From UBA11524 sp045132495 (lineage in GTDB: Bacteria; Bacillota; Clostridia; Christensenellales; Aristaeellaceae): DNA of 64,000 nucleotides. The position numbers and the translations under genes were made by a program. The notes under the pieces were generated by a model. The model did no database searches. It saw nothing but the letters and a program-made list of their open reading frames with translations, and was not told the origin of the DNA. Numbering within the stretch: position 1 is the stretch's first letter; the number at the start of each line of letters is the position of its first letter. This document shows, one piece after another, positions 8,556-16,244 of the stretch. The stretch covers positions 1-64,000 of the forward strand of contig JBGUSK010000093.1 of assembly GCA_045132495.1 (NCBI GenBank). The letters run 5' to 3'.

Positions 8556-10016
8556 TTATGCAGCGATCCTCGCATACCGCTCGCTCTGAAGCACATCCAT
8601 CATCACCGTGTAGGGAGACATGGTGCCGCCGGCGACCATGGAGAAGATTCGGGGCGTGCAGCCGGACACCAGCGCCACACCCTGTTCGTTCATAGTAACA
8701 GGTTGCTGCTGATTGCGGCTGGCCACATTCCAGAAGACTACTTCGGGCAGCTTGTAGCCATTGTCGGCGAACAGCCGCTTCGCGTACTCGAAGTTGGTCA
8801 TGCCGGCATCCCGGGCACACGAGTCGAACTCCATGTCGGAGACGATGTAAATGCGGGTGGGCATTTCCGCCTGGGGAACGTGGTTCTTCAGCGCTGCATT
8901 CAGGATCAACTCAAACACCCGCTGAATGTTGGTGTTGGCTACCTCGTTGTAACCCATGCAGTAGCGCACCTTTTCCACAATGTCGCGACCCTTGATTTCT
9001 ACCATTCGAGGATTGTGAGAGAAGGTAATGAAATGGCCCTTGAACGCGCCGGTGTTTCGCTCAGCGAAGTAGATGGCCAACGACATTGCCACAGCGGCAG
9101 GCATGGGCTTATCGCAGCCATACATGGAACCGGAGCCATCCACCACAACCAAGGCGTTTTCACCGGGGGTGAAATCCTCTAATGCATTCCAGGTTGCGTT
9201 CATGGCCTTGCGCTCCTCTGCGGACAGGTTGGAATCTCCCCAAGGCTGAACGCAGGGCGCAATGATGTCATAGGGAGCCAACGTGCCGGTGTGCAGGTTC
9301 TTCTCGCCCTTCTGCACCTGCTCCATGAACGCGCCGTATCGCTCGCCGTCGTTGCGGATGAAGGCCGCGCGGTACTTGAACATGGCCTTCGAGGGCTGCG
9401 CACCGTAGTCAAAGGTGTAATCCTTCTCACGCAGGTTGTTCTCGATGATGCGGATCCGCGCACGTAGCTTCACCAGCGTGCGGCGGTACTCCACGTCGGT
9501 CATGCCCAGCGCGCGGGCGATCTTCTTGCCCATGCGGACGGTCTCCGCATTGGACGCATTCACCGAGGGCAACCACTTGGCCAGCAGGGACACGCCCTCC
9601 TGGGAGGCCAGATCCTTGCGCAGCTGCACCCGGATGACGGCCAGCGCATCCTTTTCGCAGGCAGTGCCCATCAGCGCGATGAGGTCGTCGAAGCGGCCAT
9701 ACTCCGGAATCAGTGCACTGTTCCGGCGCAGTGCATGGGGCTCATGATCTGCCAGCCAGTTGGCGATCACGCGGAAAACTCTGCGCTCGCCAAGGCCGCC
9801 ACGGACGTCACGGCCGAAGAAGAGAATCTTCATGGCAATATCGGCGTTCTCTGCAAAAGCACGGGAGAAGCGGGTAACGATTTCCTCGTCGCTTGCACGG
9901 CGAATCGCGCCGATGGTGACGAACAGGTCGAGGCAATCGGACAGGGTGCTGGTATAGGTTACCGCACCGTTTTCGGTGTAATTCTTGTTGGTTTCGTTCT
10001 TCAGATGATTCAACAT
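8556..10016 (-). CDS. TROVE/vWA protein (DUF2828-type), Ro60-like
   Basis: A 486-residue protein. The N-terminal ~280 residues follow the DUF2828/TROVE pattern: N-K-x-Y-T-E-N-G-A-V-T near residue 11, then RDVRGGLGERR, IPEYGRFDDL, LAKWLPSVNASN and PYDIIAP. The rest is a von Willebrand A domain with the MIDAS motif DGSGSMYG and later SDMEFDS. TROVE proteins such as Ro60/Rsr form RNA-binding rings that hold misfolded RNA and Y RNAs. DUF2828 is, as I know it, a relative of that family, so Ro60-like function is inferred. It follows rtcB by 39 bases on the same strand, matching known rtcB-rsr operons. An AAGGAG site precedes the start. Confidence 0.85.
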   Translation of the reverse strand: MLNHLKNETNKNYTENGAVTYTSTLSDCLDLFVTIGAIRRASDEEIVTRFSRAFAENADIAMKILFFGRDVRGGLGERRVFRVIANWLADHEPHALRRNSALIPEYGRFDDLIALMGTACEKDALAVIRVQLRKDLASQEGVSLLAKWLPSVNASNAETVRMGKKIARALGMTDVEYRRTLVKLRARIRIIENNLREKDYTFDYGAQPSKAMFKYRAAFIRNDGERYGAFMEQVQKGEKNLHTGTLAPYDIIAPCVQPWGDSNLSAEERKAMNATWNALEDFTPGENALVVVDGSGSMYGCDKPMPAAVAMSLAIYFAERNTGAFKGHFITFSHNPRMVEIKGRDIVEKVRYCMGYNEVANTNIQRVFELILNAALKNHVPQAEMPTRIYIVSDMEFDSCARDAGMTNFEYAKRLFADNGYKLPEVVFWNVASRNQQQPVTMNEQGVALVSGCTPRIFSMVAGGTMSPYTVMMDVLQSERYARIAA

Positions 10017-10055
10017 ATCTACGTCTCCTTTTGCAAAGGCGTAGCTGCTTGATCA

Positions 10056-11264
10056 TCAGTCTGACGCCTTGAAGTTGTAAATGGGTTTGAGAATTTCGAT
10101 CACATCCACGGAATCGCGGATGACGTCAATGATGTCTGTCAATGACTTGTAGGCCATGGGGGCCTCGTCGATAGTGCGCTCGTTGACAGAGGTGGTGTAC
10201 ACGCCTGCCATGGTGGCGCGGTAGCCCTCCATGTCGAGGGTCTCTCGGGCCTTTGAGCGGGACATGAGCCGCCCTGCACCGTGGGGCGCGGAGTAGTTCC
10301 ACTCCGCGTTGCCACGACCACGAGCAAGCACACTGCCATCCCGCATGTTGATGGGGATCAGCACCAGCTCTCCCTCATGTGCAGCGATGGCACCCTTGCG
10401 CAGGATCATCTCATCCACATTGATGTAGTTGTGGATGGTGTGGAAGGCTGACTTGGCTTCCATGCCGGTGCGCTGGAGGATGATCTCCGCCATCTTCTCA
10501 CGGCTCCGGCGGGCGAAGCGTTGGCAAAACTCGACATCGTGGAGATAATCCTCCATGAAGGAGCCATACAGGTAGCACAGGTCTGCCGGAATGGTAGGCT
10601 CCTTAGTTTCGAATGCCTTCTCCATGGCCTTCAGTTCCTTTTGAATCTCCTTTCGGCGGCCCTGATCCTTGTAGGTGCGGATCAATTCCTCCCGGGCAGC
10701 GAAGAACTCCTCCTTGCCCAGATTCAAATCCACCGCTAGCTGCTGGTAATGGTTGGCGACCTGCAAGCCAAGATTACGGCTACCGGAGTGGATCACCAGG
10801 TACTTCGTGCCGTCCTGAGATTCATCGATCTCGATAAAGTGGTTGCCGCCGCCCAGCGTGCCCAGGCTGCGCTCCAGGCGCTTGGTGTCCTTCAGGGAGC
10901 GGTAGCAGCGCAGCTCTGTCAGATCAAATCGCTCCTGGCGCCCCTCCCACACATTCTTGCCACTGGGGATATAATGAGCAGCCTCATCCACGCGCTCAAA
11001 GTCGATATCAACCTTGCCCAGTTCAACGGTGTACATGCCGCAGCCGATGTCCACGCCCACAATGTTGGGAACAACTTTATCCACGATGGTCATGGTGGTG
11101 CCGATGGTGCAGCCCACGCCGGAATGGACGTCCGGCATGATGCGGATGCGGGAACCTGCAGTAAATTCGTGGTCGCACATCCGGCGAATCTGTTCTATGG
11201 CTTCGTTCTCCACGACTGAGGCGTAACAGATGGCGGCAGCATACTTTCCTTTGATTTCAAACAT
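10056..11264 (-). CDS. rtcB: RtcB-type 3'-phosphate RNA ligase
   Basis: A 402-residue protein with GGAG before ATG 11264. RtcB joins RNA ends with 2',3'-cyclic phosphate or 3'-phosphate to 5'-OH ends, using GTP and Mn2+. Visible signatures are PDVHSGVGCTIG, VGVDIGCGM (metal Cys), GGGNHFIE, HSGSRNLG and the guanylylation site SAPHGAGRLMSR. The length is typical. The closing RNA element of the tRNA-like array ends 30 bases upstream of the start, so the array and rtcB are probably one transcript. The downstream gene is the Ro60-like protein. No archease or RtcA gene is seen in the window. Confidence 0.97.
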   Translation of the reverse strand: MFEIKGKYAAAICYASVVENEAIEQIRRMCDHEFTAGSRIRIMPDVHSGVGCTIGTTMTIVDKVVPNIVGVDIGCGMYTVELGKVDIDFERVDEAAHYIPSGKNVWEGRQERFDLTELRCYRSLKDTKRLERSLGTLGGGNHFIEIDESQDGTKYLVIHSGSRNLGLQVANHYQQLAVDLNLGKEEFFAAREELIRTYKDQGRRKEIQKELKAMEKAFETKEPTIPADLCYLYGSFMEDYLHDVEFCQRFARRSREKMAEIILQRTGMEAKSAFHTIHNYINVDEMILRKGAIAAHEGELVLIPINMRDGSVLARGRGNAEWNYSAPHGAGRLMSRSKARETLDMEGYRATMAGVYTTSVNERTIDEAPMAYKSLTDIIDVIRDSVDVIEILKPIYNFKASD

Positions 11265-11294
11265 GAGGTCTGCTCCTTTCTTTGAAAGTGAAAC

Positions 11295-11359
11295 AAGGCA
11301 TCGACGGGACTTGAACCCGTACGCTCTGATAGCATGCCAATCATTGCTGTAGATGCCTT
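11295..11359 (-). ncRNA. tRNA-derived element 5 of array: T-arm only
   Basis: The 65-base RNA (5' end at 11359) is closed by AAGGCATC pairing with GATGCCTT (8 bp). ACAGC follows one base after the 5' strand, as in the other four elements. A complete T-arm (ACGGG, loop TTCAAGT, CCCGT) sits against the 3' closing strand. D and anticodon arms are missing, so it cannot be a tRNA. It lies just upstream of rtcB. I interpret it as a Y RNA-like or tRNA-mimic RNA. Confidence 0.7.
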
Positions 11360-11362
11360 TAC

Positions 11363-11533
11363 AAGACGCATGATGAACGCTGACCAGTCCAAGGCTTAGG
11401 GAACTCAGGCGTCCCGTTTGCGGGAATCTGGCGCGTGTGACTTGCCGGGGTATGTACCCTGCAGTAGCCTTTGTCAGGAGGCGATGCTGTCAACGGCGAT
11501 CTTGTCGTCATGTTCAGTTGCTGTCTGCGTCTT
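11363..11533 (-). ncRNA. Large element 4 of the array (171 nt)
   Basis: The 171-base element (5' end at 11533) is closed by AAGACGCA pairing with TGCGTCTT (8 bp), with ACAGC after one base, like its neighbours. Inside, nested helices are visible by eye: TGAAC/GTTCA, CTGAC/GTCAG and AAGGCT/AGCCTT. Hairpins around GGGTACATACCC and TCCCG-CAAA-CGGGA sit within them. No tRNA body is recognisable. It may have replaced the tRNA cargo with another fold. No convincing reading frame of its own is seen. Confidence 0.5.
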
Positions 11534-11548
11534 TCGTTGGGGAACCAC

Positions 11549-11644
11549 AAGACACCATCGAAGCAGGATTCGAACCTGCATTACGCTGATTTTCAGTCAG
11601 CTGCTTTACCAATTAAGCGATTTCACAATGGCTGTTGGTGTCTT
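11549..11644 (-). ncRNA. tRNA-like element 3: cloverleaf body with GAA (Phe) loop
   Basis: The 96-base RNA (5' end at 11644) is closed by AAGACACCA/TGGTGTCTT (9 bp). After ACAGC and a further unpaired stretch comes a nearly complete tRNA body: D-arm GCTT/AAGC, anticodon arm GCTGA-CTGAAAA-TCAGC (anticodon GAA), and T-arm GCAGG-TTCGAAT-CCTGC. The normal 7-bp acceptor is absent. Only a 3-bp stub (GAA/TTC) remains below the arms, followed by an asymmetric bulge and the long closing helix. No CCA is encoded. This layout recalls bacterial YrlA Y RNAs more than a translating tRNA. Confidence 0.75.
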
Positions 11645-11653
11645 TGACTGAAC

Positions 11654-11747
11654 AAGACGCCATCGAGGCGGGATTCGAACCCGCGTTGGAGGGGTATGAG
11701 CCCTCTGCTTTGACCACTAAGCTATTCGCGGCTGCTGTTGGCGTCTT
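11654..11747 (-). ncRNA. tRNA-like element 2: cloverleaf body with CAT (Met-type) loop
   Basis: The 94-base RNA (5' end at 11747) is closed by AAGACGCCA/TGGCGTCTT (9 bp) followed by ACAGC. The body has D-arm GCTT/AAGC, anticodon arm GAGGG-CTCATAC-CCCTC (anticodon CAT) and T-arm GCGGG-TTCGAAT-CCCGC. As in element 3, only three base pairs (CGA/TCG) replace the acceptor helix, with a bulge of about ten bases on the 5' side before the closing stem. It would not fit the canonical acceptor geometry needed for charging, unless processed. Confidence 0.75.
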
Positions 11748-11750
11748 TAC

Positions 11751-11812
11751 AAGGTGCTGTTTTAGCTCTGCTGATTACAAGTCAACTGCTGTTTTGTTGC
11801 TGTAAGCACCTT
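11751..11812 (-). ncRNA. tRNA-derived element 1: anticodon-arm only (TGT loop)
   Basis: First element of the array (62 bases, 5' end at 11812). It is closed by AAGGTGCT/AGCACCTT (8 bp), with ACAGC one base later. Inside is an anticodon-arm-like hairpin GTTGA-CTTGTAA-TCAGC (TGT, Thr-type). No D-arm or T-arm is present. Its 5' end lies about 5 bases from the transcription start predicted from the promoter motif at 11,824-11,867. Confidence 0.65.
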
Positions 11813-11823
11813 ACGAGCATAGT

Positions 11824-11867
11824 ATAGTACGTTTGATTGCCATTTTCACGGAAAAAAATCTGCGAAC
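11824..11867 (-). promoter_or_regulatory. Promoter of the RNA array with conserved 23-bp upstream motif
   Basis: On the minus strand a GTTCGCA...TTTTTTTCCGTGAA block (11867-11845) is followed 15 bases later by a TACTAT -10-like hexamer (11829-11824). The block matches 21 of 23 bases of the one upstream of the WYL operon, and the -10 sits at the same distance. The block starts directly after the second WYL stop codon. It probably overlaps the -35 region and is a candidate WYL-protein binding site. Confidence 0.65.
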
Positions 11868-12776
11868 TCACTTGAGCTCGCAGAGAATTTGCTTTTTGAG
11901 GCGCTTTTTTACGTGTTCAACCATGTTTTCCGGGCCGGTCACCTGTACACAAGGGCCAAAGGACAGGATGCGGATAACCATTTCCGTCTCATCTTGCTCG
12001 TAGTATTTCAGCCGCAGCAGGTAGTGGTTGTCATCCAGGCGCTCGCACTGCTTTTCGAAGTGTGCGAAGTGCAGCAGCGCACGCTCCAGGGCATTGCGCT
12101 CGTCGGTGATAATCATCGTCAGCTCCACACGCTCTTCCCGGGGAGGAGGCAACCGCCACGGACCATTGCCGGTGTAGTACTCGCAGCTGGTGATGCGCCC
12201 CAGGTTGAAGATGCGGAATTTGCATCGACTGGCGATGACGCGAATCTTGTCATCCTTCATGGAGTATTCCAAGCCCACAGGTACCAGCCGAGCCCAGGCC
12301 TCCATGTCCAGTCTGTTGGTCATGGTGACCTGAATGGGTTTCTTCTCCCGGATGGCGTTCATAACCAAACGGAAATTGCGGATGTAAGTTTCATCCTCAA
12401 AGGGATCGCCATCAGCATACTGGTCGAAGATACGGTAGTTGTCCCGGGTGAAGAGTGGCTCCACATCCACCAGTTCCGGCAGCTCAATGTCGAAGAGCTT
12501 CATGCGGGGATCCTCGCAGATGGCCTTGAGCCATTGCTTTTCCAGCAGTGTCAGCGGCATGGTGGGCACGTGCTTGAGTGCAGGCGACAGATCCTTCTTC
12601 AGCAGAGGCCATCTGCCGCTTTTCAGCGCAGGCAGAATCGTCAGCACACTCTCGGAGAAAGCATTTTCCAGCACATGCTGCTGCAGATCCTTTTCCGTTG
12701 CGCCGGGCTTGGAGGCCGTCTCAATGATCCGCGCTACGGTGTTGTAGTAAGCGGAGTACAGCTCGCTGAAGATCAT
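11868..12776 (-). CDS. WYL-domain protein (regulator 2)
   Basis: A 302-residue protein overlapping the upstream WYL gene by four bases (ATGA). Residues ~135-215 read as a WYL-type domain (an SH3-like ligand-binding fold), with RFRLVMNAIREKKPIQVTM, PVGLEYSMKDDKIRVIA and FRIFNLGRI. The C-terminal ~80 residues are the usual WYL C-terminal extension. The N-terminal 130 residues are helical without a clear winged-helix motif. WYL proteins bind nucleic acids or nucleotides and regulate conflict and repair operons. Its place directly upstream of the RNA array suggests control of the array, rtcB and the Ro60-like gene. Confidence 0.8.
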   Translation of the reverse strand: MIFSELYSAYYNTVARIIETASKPGATEKDLQQHVLENAFSESVLTILPALKSGRWPLLKKDLSPALKHVPTMPLTLLEKQWLKAICEDPRMKLFDIELPELVDVEPLFTRDNYRIFDQYADGDPFEDETYIRNFRLVMNAIREKKPIQVTMTNRLDMEAWARLVPVGLEYSMKDDKIRVIASRCKFRIFNLGRITSCEYYTGNGPWRLPPPREERVELTMIITDERNALERALLHFAHFEKQCERLDDNHYLLRLKYYEQDETEMVIRILSFGPCVQVTGPENMVEHVKKRLKKQILCELK

Positions 12777-14017
12777 TCTGCCTCACCTCCGTCTAGACCG
12801 TACATGCGGTACATCTCCTGCAGGTCATGCTTGAACTGGTTCTCTGCCGTGCGGTTGGAGAAGTTCATACGAGTAATGCGGGAGATGAACGTGCGAATCC
12901 ACGGCAGCATTTCCGTAGTGTCAAAGACCTCTGCCGTGTAGCGCCAGGTGTGCTCGTCCACCTGCTCTACCTTGCCACAGCGCTTTTCTCGCTCCAGCCT
13001 CTTGATGATGAAGCTCTCGCCCTCTGCCACGGTGACGTCAAATTCCACATGTTCCATACGATGAGTCGCCCAACGGAAGTTCACGCCCCATGCATAGGGT
13101 TCGATCTGCCGGAAGGTGTTCATCAGCCGGTCATACTTCTCGCAGACTTCCTCCTCGCGGACGCTGAGAATGTAGTCCATGCGATAAGCGTTGAGTCGGT
13201 TGGTCTTTTCGTGCAGCGCAATCAAGTACTGCCTACCGTTCTGCGCGCTGATGTATACCTTGATGGGGACAAGGCGGATGGTTCGTACCTCACCTAGATG
13301 GCGGCTCAGATTCTCAATGGTGATGTGCCGCTGTTCGCGCATGGCATGAAACAATTGCGCCAGGATGCCGCTGTCCATCGCCTGGGTGATGTAGTGGTGC
13401 TTGAAATGAAAGATACTCTCATGACCCGACAGCTTATCCTGCAGGAAGGAGCCCACCACACCAATGGGAGCAACCTCACTGAAAAAGTCCACAGCATCGG
13501 CCATCTGCGCCCATTGCACGTCCGCCGCGCGGCTGTACAGGACAGTGCGGCCCTGCTTTTCCATGCAGATGATACCGTTTTCTGCATACTCCTTCAGCTT
13601 CTTGCGGACGGTAGACTCATCGAAGGTCATATCGCTGCCCGCATTCTGCAACGTCTGATCAATAGCATCGACCAGTTCGGACAACGTTAGCTGCACGCTG
13701 GGATCATGAAGAATATCAAACAGAATGAAATGCAGCGTGATATCGCCGTCGGTGAAAGACTTAGCCTTCCACGCCTTGTAGAAGGGATTGCGGCGGTTGA
13801 TGCGGCTGTCCACTGACAGGAATACATTCTTGCCTTCAGCCGTCTTGGCGAAGCGCATATAATCGCCCAACCAGCTTTCGATACGGCGACGCTCGTCATC
13901 ATAGGAGCGTGCGCTCTTCAGATCGTACTCCACACGGCTCTTGAAGCCATAAACATAGAAATCTCGCATATATGCGCGAATCTTGTCGAACTTTTTGATT
14001 AACTCGCTATATGCCAT
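12773..14017 (-). CDS. WYL-domain transcriptional regulator (regulator 1)
   Basis: A 414-residue protein from ATG 14017 with a strong GGAGG site. The N-terminal ~170 residues contain a likely winged-helix region (LTLSELVDAIDQTLQ, DESTVRKKLKEYAENGII). Residues ~225-300 are the WYL domain, with the segment IRLVPIKVYISAQNGRQYLIAL and YRMDYILSV. The remaining part is the C-terminal extension. It is the promoter-proximal gene of the repair locus and shares the conserved upstream motif with the RNA array, so it may be autoregulated and respond to damaged RNA or nucleotides. The two WYL genes may form a heteromer. Confidence 0.85.
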   Translation of the reverse strand: MAYSELIKKFDKIRAYMRDFYVYGFKSRVEYDLKSARSYDDERRRIESWLGDYMRFAKTAEGKNVFLSVDSRINRRNPFYKAWKAKSFTDGDITLHFILFDILHDPSVQLTLSELVDAIDQTLQNAGSDMTFDESTVRKKLKEYAENGIICMEKQGRTVLYSRAADVQWAQMADAVDFFSEVAPIGVVGSFLQDKLSGHESIFHFKHHYITQAMDSGILAQLFHAMREQRHITIENLSRHLGEVRTIRLVPIKVYISAQNGRQYLIALHEKTNRLNAYRMDYILSVREEEVCEKYDRLMNTFRQIEPYAWGVNFRWATHRMEHVEFDVTVAEGESFIIKRLEREKRCGKVEQVDEHTWRYTAEVFDTTEMLPWIRTFISRITRMNFSNRTAENQFKHDLQEMYRMYGLDGGEAE

Positions 14018-14060
14018 GAGCGCCCCTCCTTTCTATGTGACAGATGTTTCCTGTATGAGG

Positions 14061-14104
14061 ATAGCATGGGTCTAGGAAAAGTTCACGGAAAAAAAGATGC
14101 GAAC
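14061..14104 (-). promoter_or_regulatory. Promoter of WYL operon with conserved 23-bp motif
   Basis: The block at 14104-14082 on the minus strand matches that at 11867-11845, differing only at two adjacent internal bases. A TGCTAT -10-like hexamer (14066-14061) lies the same 15 bases downstream. The predicted start is near 14054, giving a leader of about 37 bases with the GGAGG site. Two copies at two promoters of one locus argue for a shared regulator. Confidence 0.65.
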
Positions 14105-14193
14105 ATAGTATGGATAGTGTAACGCGATTGTCCAATCTTGTCAAATCGGCATTAAGAAAGGGCAATGAAGAATGAACTTCACTGCCCACTTAG

Positions 14194-16230
14194 TCAAACA
14201 GCATGTACAATGTAACCCGATATATCCTTTGCATCAATCGTGTTGCGCGGCATCTCTCGGAATGCTGTAGCCTCATCGGTTTCAGCCATTGCTCTGTAAA
14301 CGCCATACACCTCAGGCGCAAACTCGTATAGGTTGCCATTCCCAGCAGCCTTCGTTACCTTTAGGATGCCACGCTGCACAAATGTTTCCAGGTAATATGA
14401 TATGGAGCATGGTTTCATGTTTGTTGCACTTCCTGCTGTTTTGATGGAGAAACGGGTTTGTGGGAATGCATCCATCAGTTTGAGCAGGATATCGCGTTGC
14501 TTCTCCGGCATATTTGCACATTGTGGGCCGTCATGCATTTCCTCTGCGATGTGATACACACCATCCACCAGTGTGACAAATCCGTGGTTCTGTGCTACGC
14601 GTAACAGCGTAGAGGCGGCATCGTTGCTTGAGGCGGGACTTTGTGCAAGCCATTCAGCAAAGGTAAAACTATACTTTTCTTGCCGTAGCATGTTGAGCAA
14701 TCCAACGGCAACCTGTCTTTCCCGGCTGTGTTCAGAATTGAGTAGTTTCTGTATCGCAGCCTCAACTGGTGATCGCGCAGGTGCGACCTCGGAATCGAAT
14801 GCTTTAGCTATAGAAACAAGAGGAAGGTAATATTGTCGGGTGGCTGTCACGCTGCTATAAGGACCTCGAATGATAAGTTTCAGTCGAACCATCACAGCAA
14901 TATCGTCCTTGGACTTCCCGATGTTGATGCCCGTCAGGTTTTCCCATTCCAGTCGTGAAAAACTGTGAGGGCCGTTTCTGGCCAATTCGGGCAGCGTTGT
15001 GAAGATGCGTTCGACACGCGTTCCTTGCGTTTTGCCCATTCTCTCTATGCGGGTATCACGCAGCAGCTTCAGGTACTCTTCCAGCGTGTATAGCTTTCCT
15101 GGAGGCTTGTCAGCTGGTAAGATGCCGGGCGGGGCATTCACATCATCATCCGATACATTTACCTGAGTGTCAGCACCCTTCGACAATGGTACCATTTCCA
15201 TTTGCATTGCTGGCTGTGGTGTGGGACCTCGCATGAGAGATTGTGCTGCTGCTTTCCGTTCTGCCTCCAAGGCTTCCCGCTGCCTTCGCTGATCCTGCTC
15301 TGCCTTGAAATCGATTGCCCGGGCTAGGAGGTCCAGGTAATACTCCATGAAGTAGGTCAGGTCACCGTCGTTTTCGCTGCGGATGATGTCTTGCATGGCT
15401 TTGTAGTACCGAAAGCTTTCTTTGGCAATCAGCGCAGAGAGGGAAACGTTACGAAAAAAATCGTAGCCACTTCGCAGAAGGATAATATAGGAGATCATGC
15501 GAGCAAGCCGCTCGTTGCCATCTGGGAATGGTCGTGCGATGAGCAGATAAGCCTGTCCGGCGGCGGCCTTGATAAGGGGATGAATCTCAGTGTTGGCCAT
15601 GAATGCGTAGTACTCCTGCATTAGCGCGGGAAGCGCAGCAGCAGACGGAATATCGTAGGTTTCATTTCCCATGGCAGCAATGACATGAGTGTCCGTCTGC
15701 CGGTATTCCTTCGCATGCCCGTCCATATCCTCTGTTAAACGGTAAGCCAGCATCCGCACCATGCGATCATCCAGCGGGTAGTATAGCCCCCGCAGCATGT
15801 CTGACCAGGCGTTGCGGTTGTTGTGCACCAGCTGCTCGGCCACATTCTCGGGCTCTCCGCCGCGTTTGAGGAAGGCCATTGCTTCCGCCAGGTCGATCTG
15901 CGCTCCCTCAACAAAGCTGGTGAAAAACAGTTCTTCGGTTAAGGCTCCCGTCAATGTGGCCTTGTATGGGTCGATTGGAACGGACTGCTCCAGTGCCAAT
16001 GTACAAAGTTTCTCGCTGGCTGCAATCATTTTGTCCGTCAGCACGTACCATAACGGTTTGCTGTTGGCGCCATGCAACGGCAGCACCGTGCTATTCAACT
16101 TCCTGCGCTCAACCAATTCAGGCCAAAAGCTGGTGATGGAAATGTTGAGGGGCAGCTTGTAGAGGACTTCCTGCCGGGTCAGGTATTGTGCCTGCAGGCG
16201 CTGCAGAAGCATTTCTTTATCCATGGCCAT
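14194..16230 (-). CDS. Fic-domain protein with degenerate active site and winged-helix tail
   Basis: A 678-residue protein from ATG 16230 (AGGAGGAA upstream). Residues ~105-300 form a Fic fold. TSFVEGAQ looks like the auto-inhibitory (S/T)xxxE motif, and ARPFPDGNERLAR stands where canonical Fic has HPFxDGNGRxxR. The catalytic His is replaced by Arg, and the GNGR glycine by Glu. Residues ~340-390 are a charged, proline-rich linker, and the C-terminal 270 residues look like winged-helix repeats. Canonical Fic proteins AMPylate targets; this one may be inactive, use other chemistry or act as a regulator. It lies at the end of the recombinase operon. Confidence 0.75.
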   Translation of the reverse strand: MAMDKEMLLQRLQAQYLTRQEVLYKLPLNISITSFWPELVERRKLNSTVLPLHGANSKPLWYVLTDKMIAASEKLCTLALEQSVPIDPYKATLTGALTEELFFTSFVEGAQIDLAEAMAFLKRGGEPENVAEQLVHNNRNAWSDMLRGLYYPLDDRMVRMLAYRLTEDMDGHAKEYRQTDTHVIAAMGNETYDIPSAAALPALMQEYYAFMANTEIHPLIKAAAGQAYLLIARPFPDGNERLARMISYIILLRSGYDFFRNVSLSALIAKESFRYYKAMQDIIRSENDGDLTYFMEYYLDLLARAIDFKAEQDQRRQREALEAERKAAAQSLMRGPTPQPAMQMEMVPLSKGADTQVNVSDDDVNAPPGILPADKPPGKLYTLEEYLKLLRDTRIERMGKTQGTRVERIFTTLPELARNGPHSFSRLEWENLTGINIGKSKDDIAVMVRLKLIIRGPYSSVTATRQYYLPLVSIAKAFDSEVAPARSPVEAAIQKLLNSEHSRERQVAVGLLNMLRQEKYSFTFAEWLAQSPASSNDAASTLLRVAQNHGFVTLVDGVYHIAEEMHDGPQCANMPEKQRDILLKLMDAFPQTRFSIKTAGSATNMKPCSISYYLETFVQRGILKVTKAAGNGNLYEFAPEVYGVYRAMAETDEATAFREMPRNTIDAKDISGYIVHAV

Positions 16231-16244
16231 ACAGGGTTCCTCCT

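Noticed and set aside
11549..11747. Two ordinary tRNA genes (Phe GAA and Met CAT)
   Set aside because: D, anticodon and T arms are good, but a 7-bp acceptor helix next to them is missing. A bulge of about ten bases with ACAGC and a long outer stem replace it, so they are called tRNA-like.
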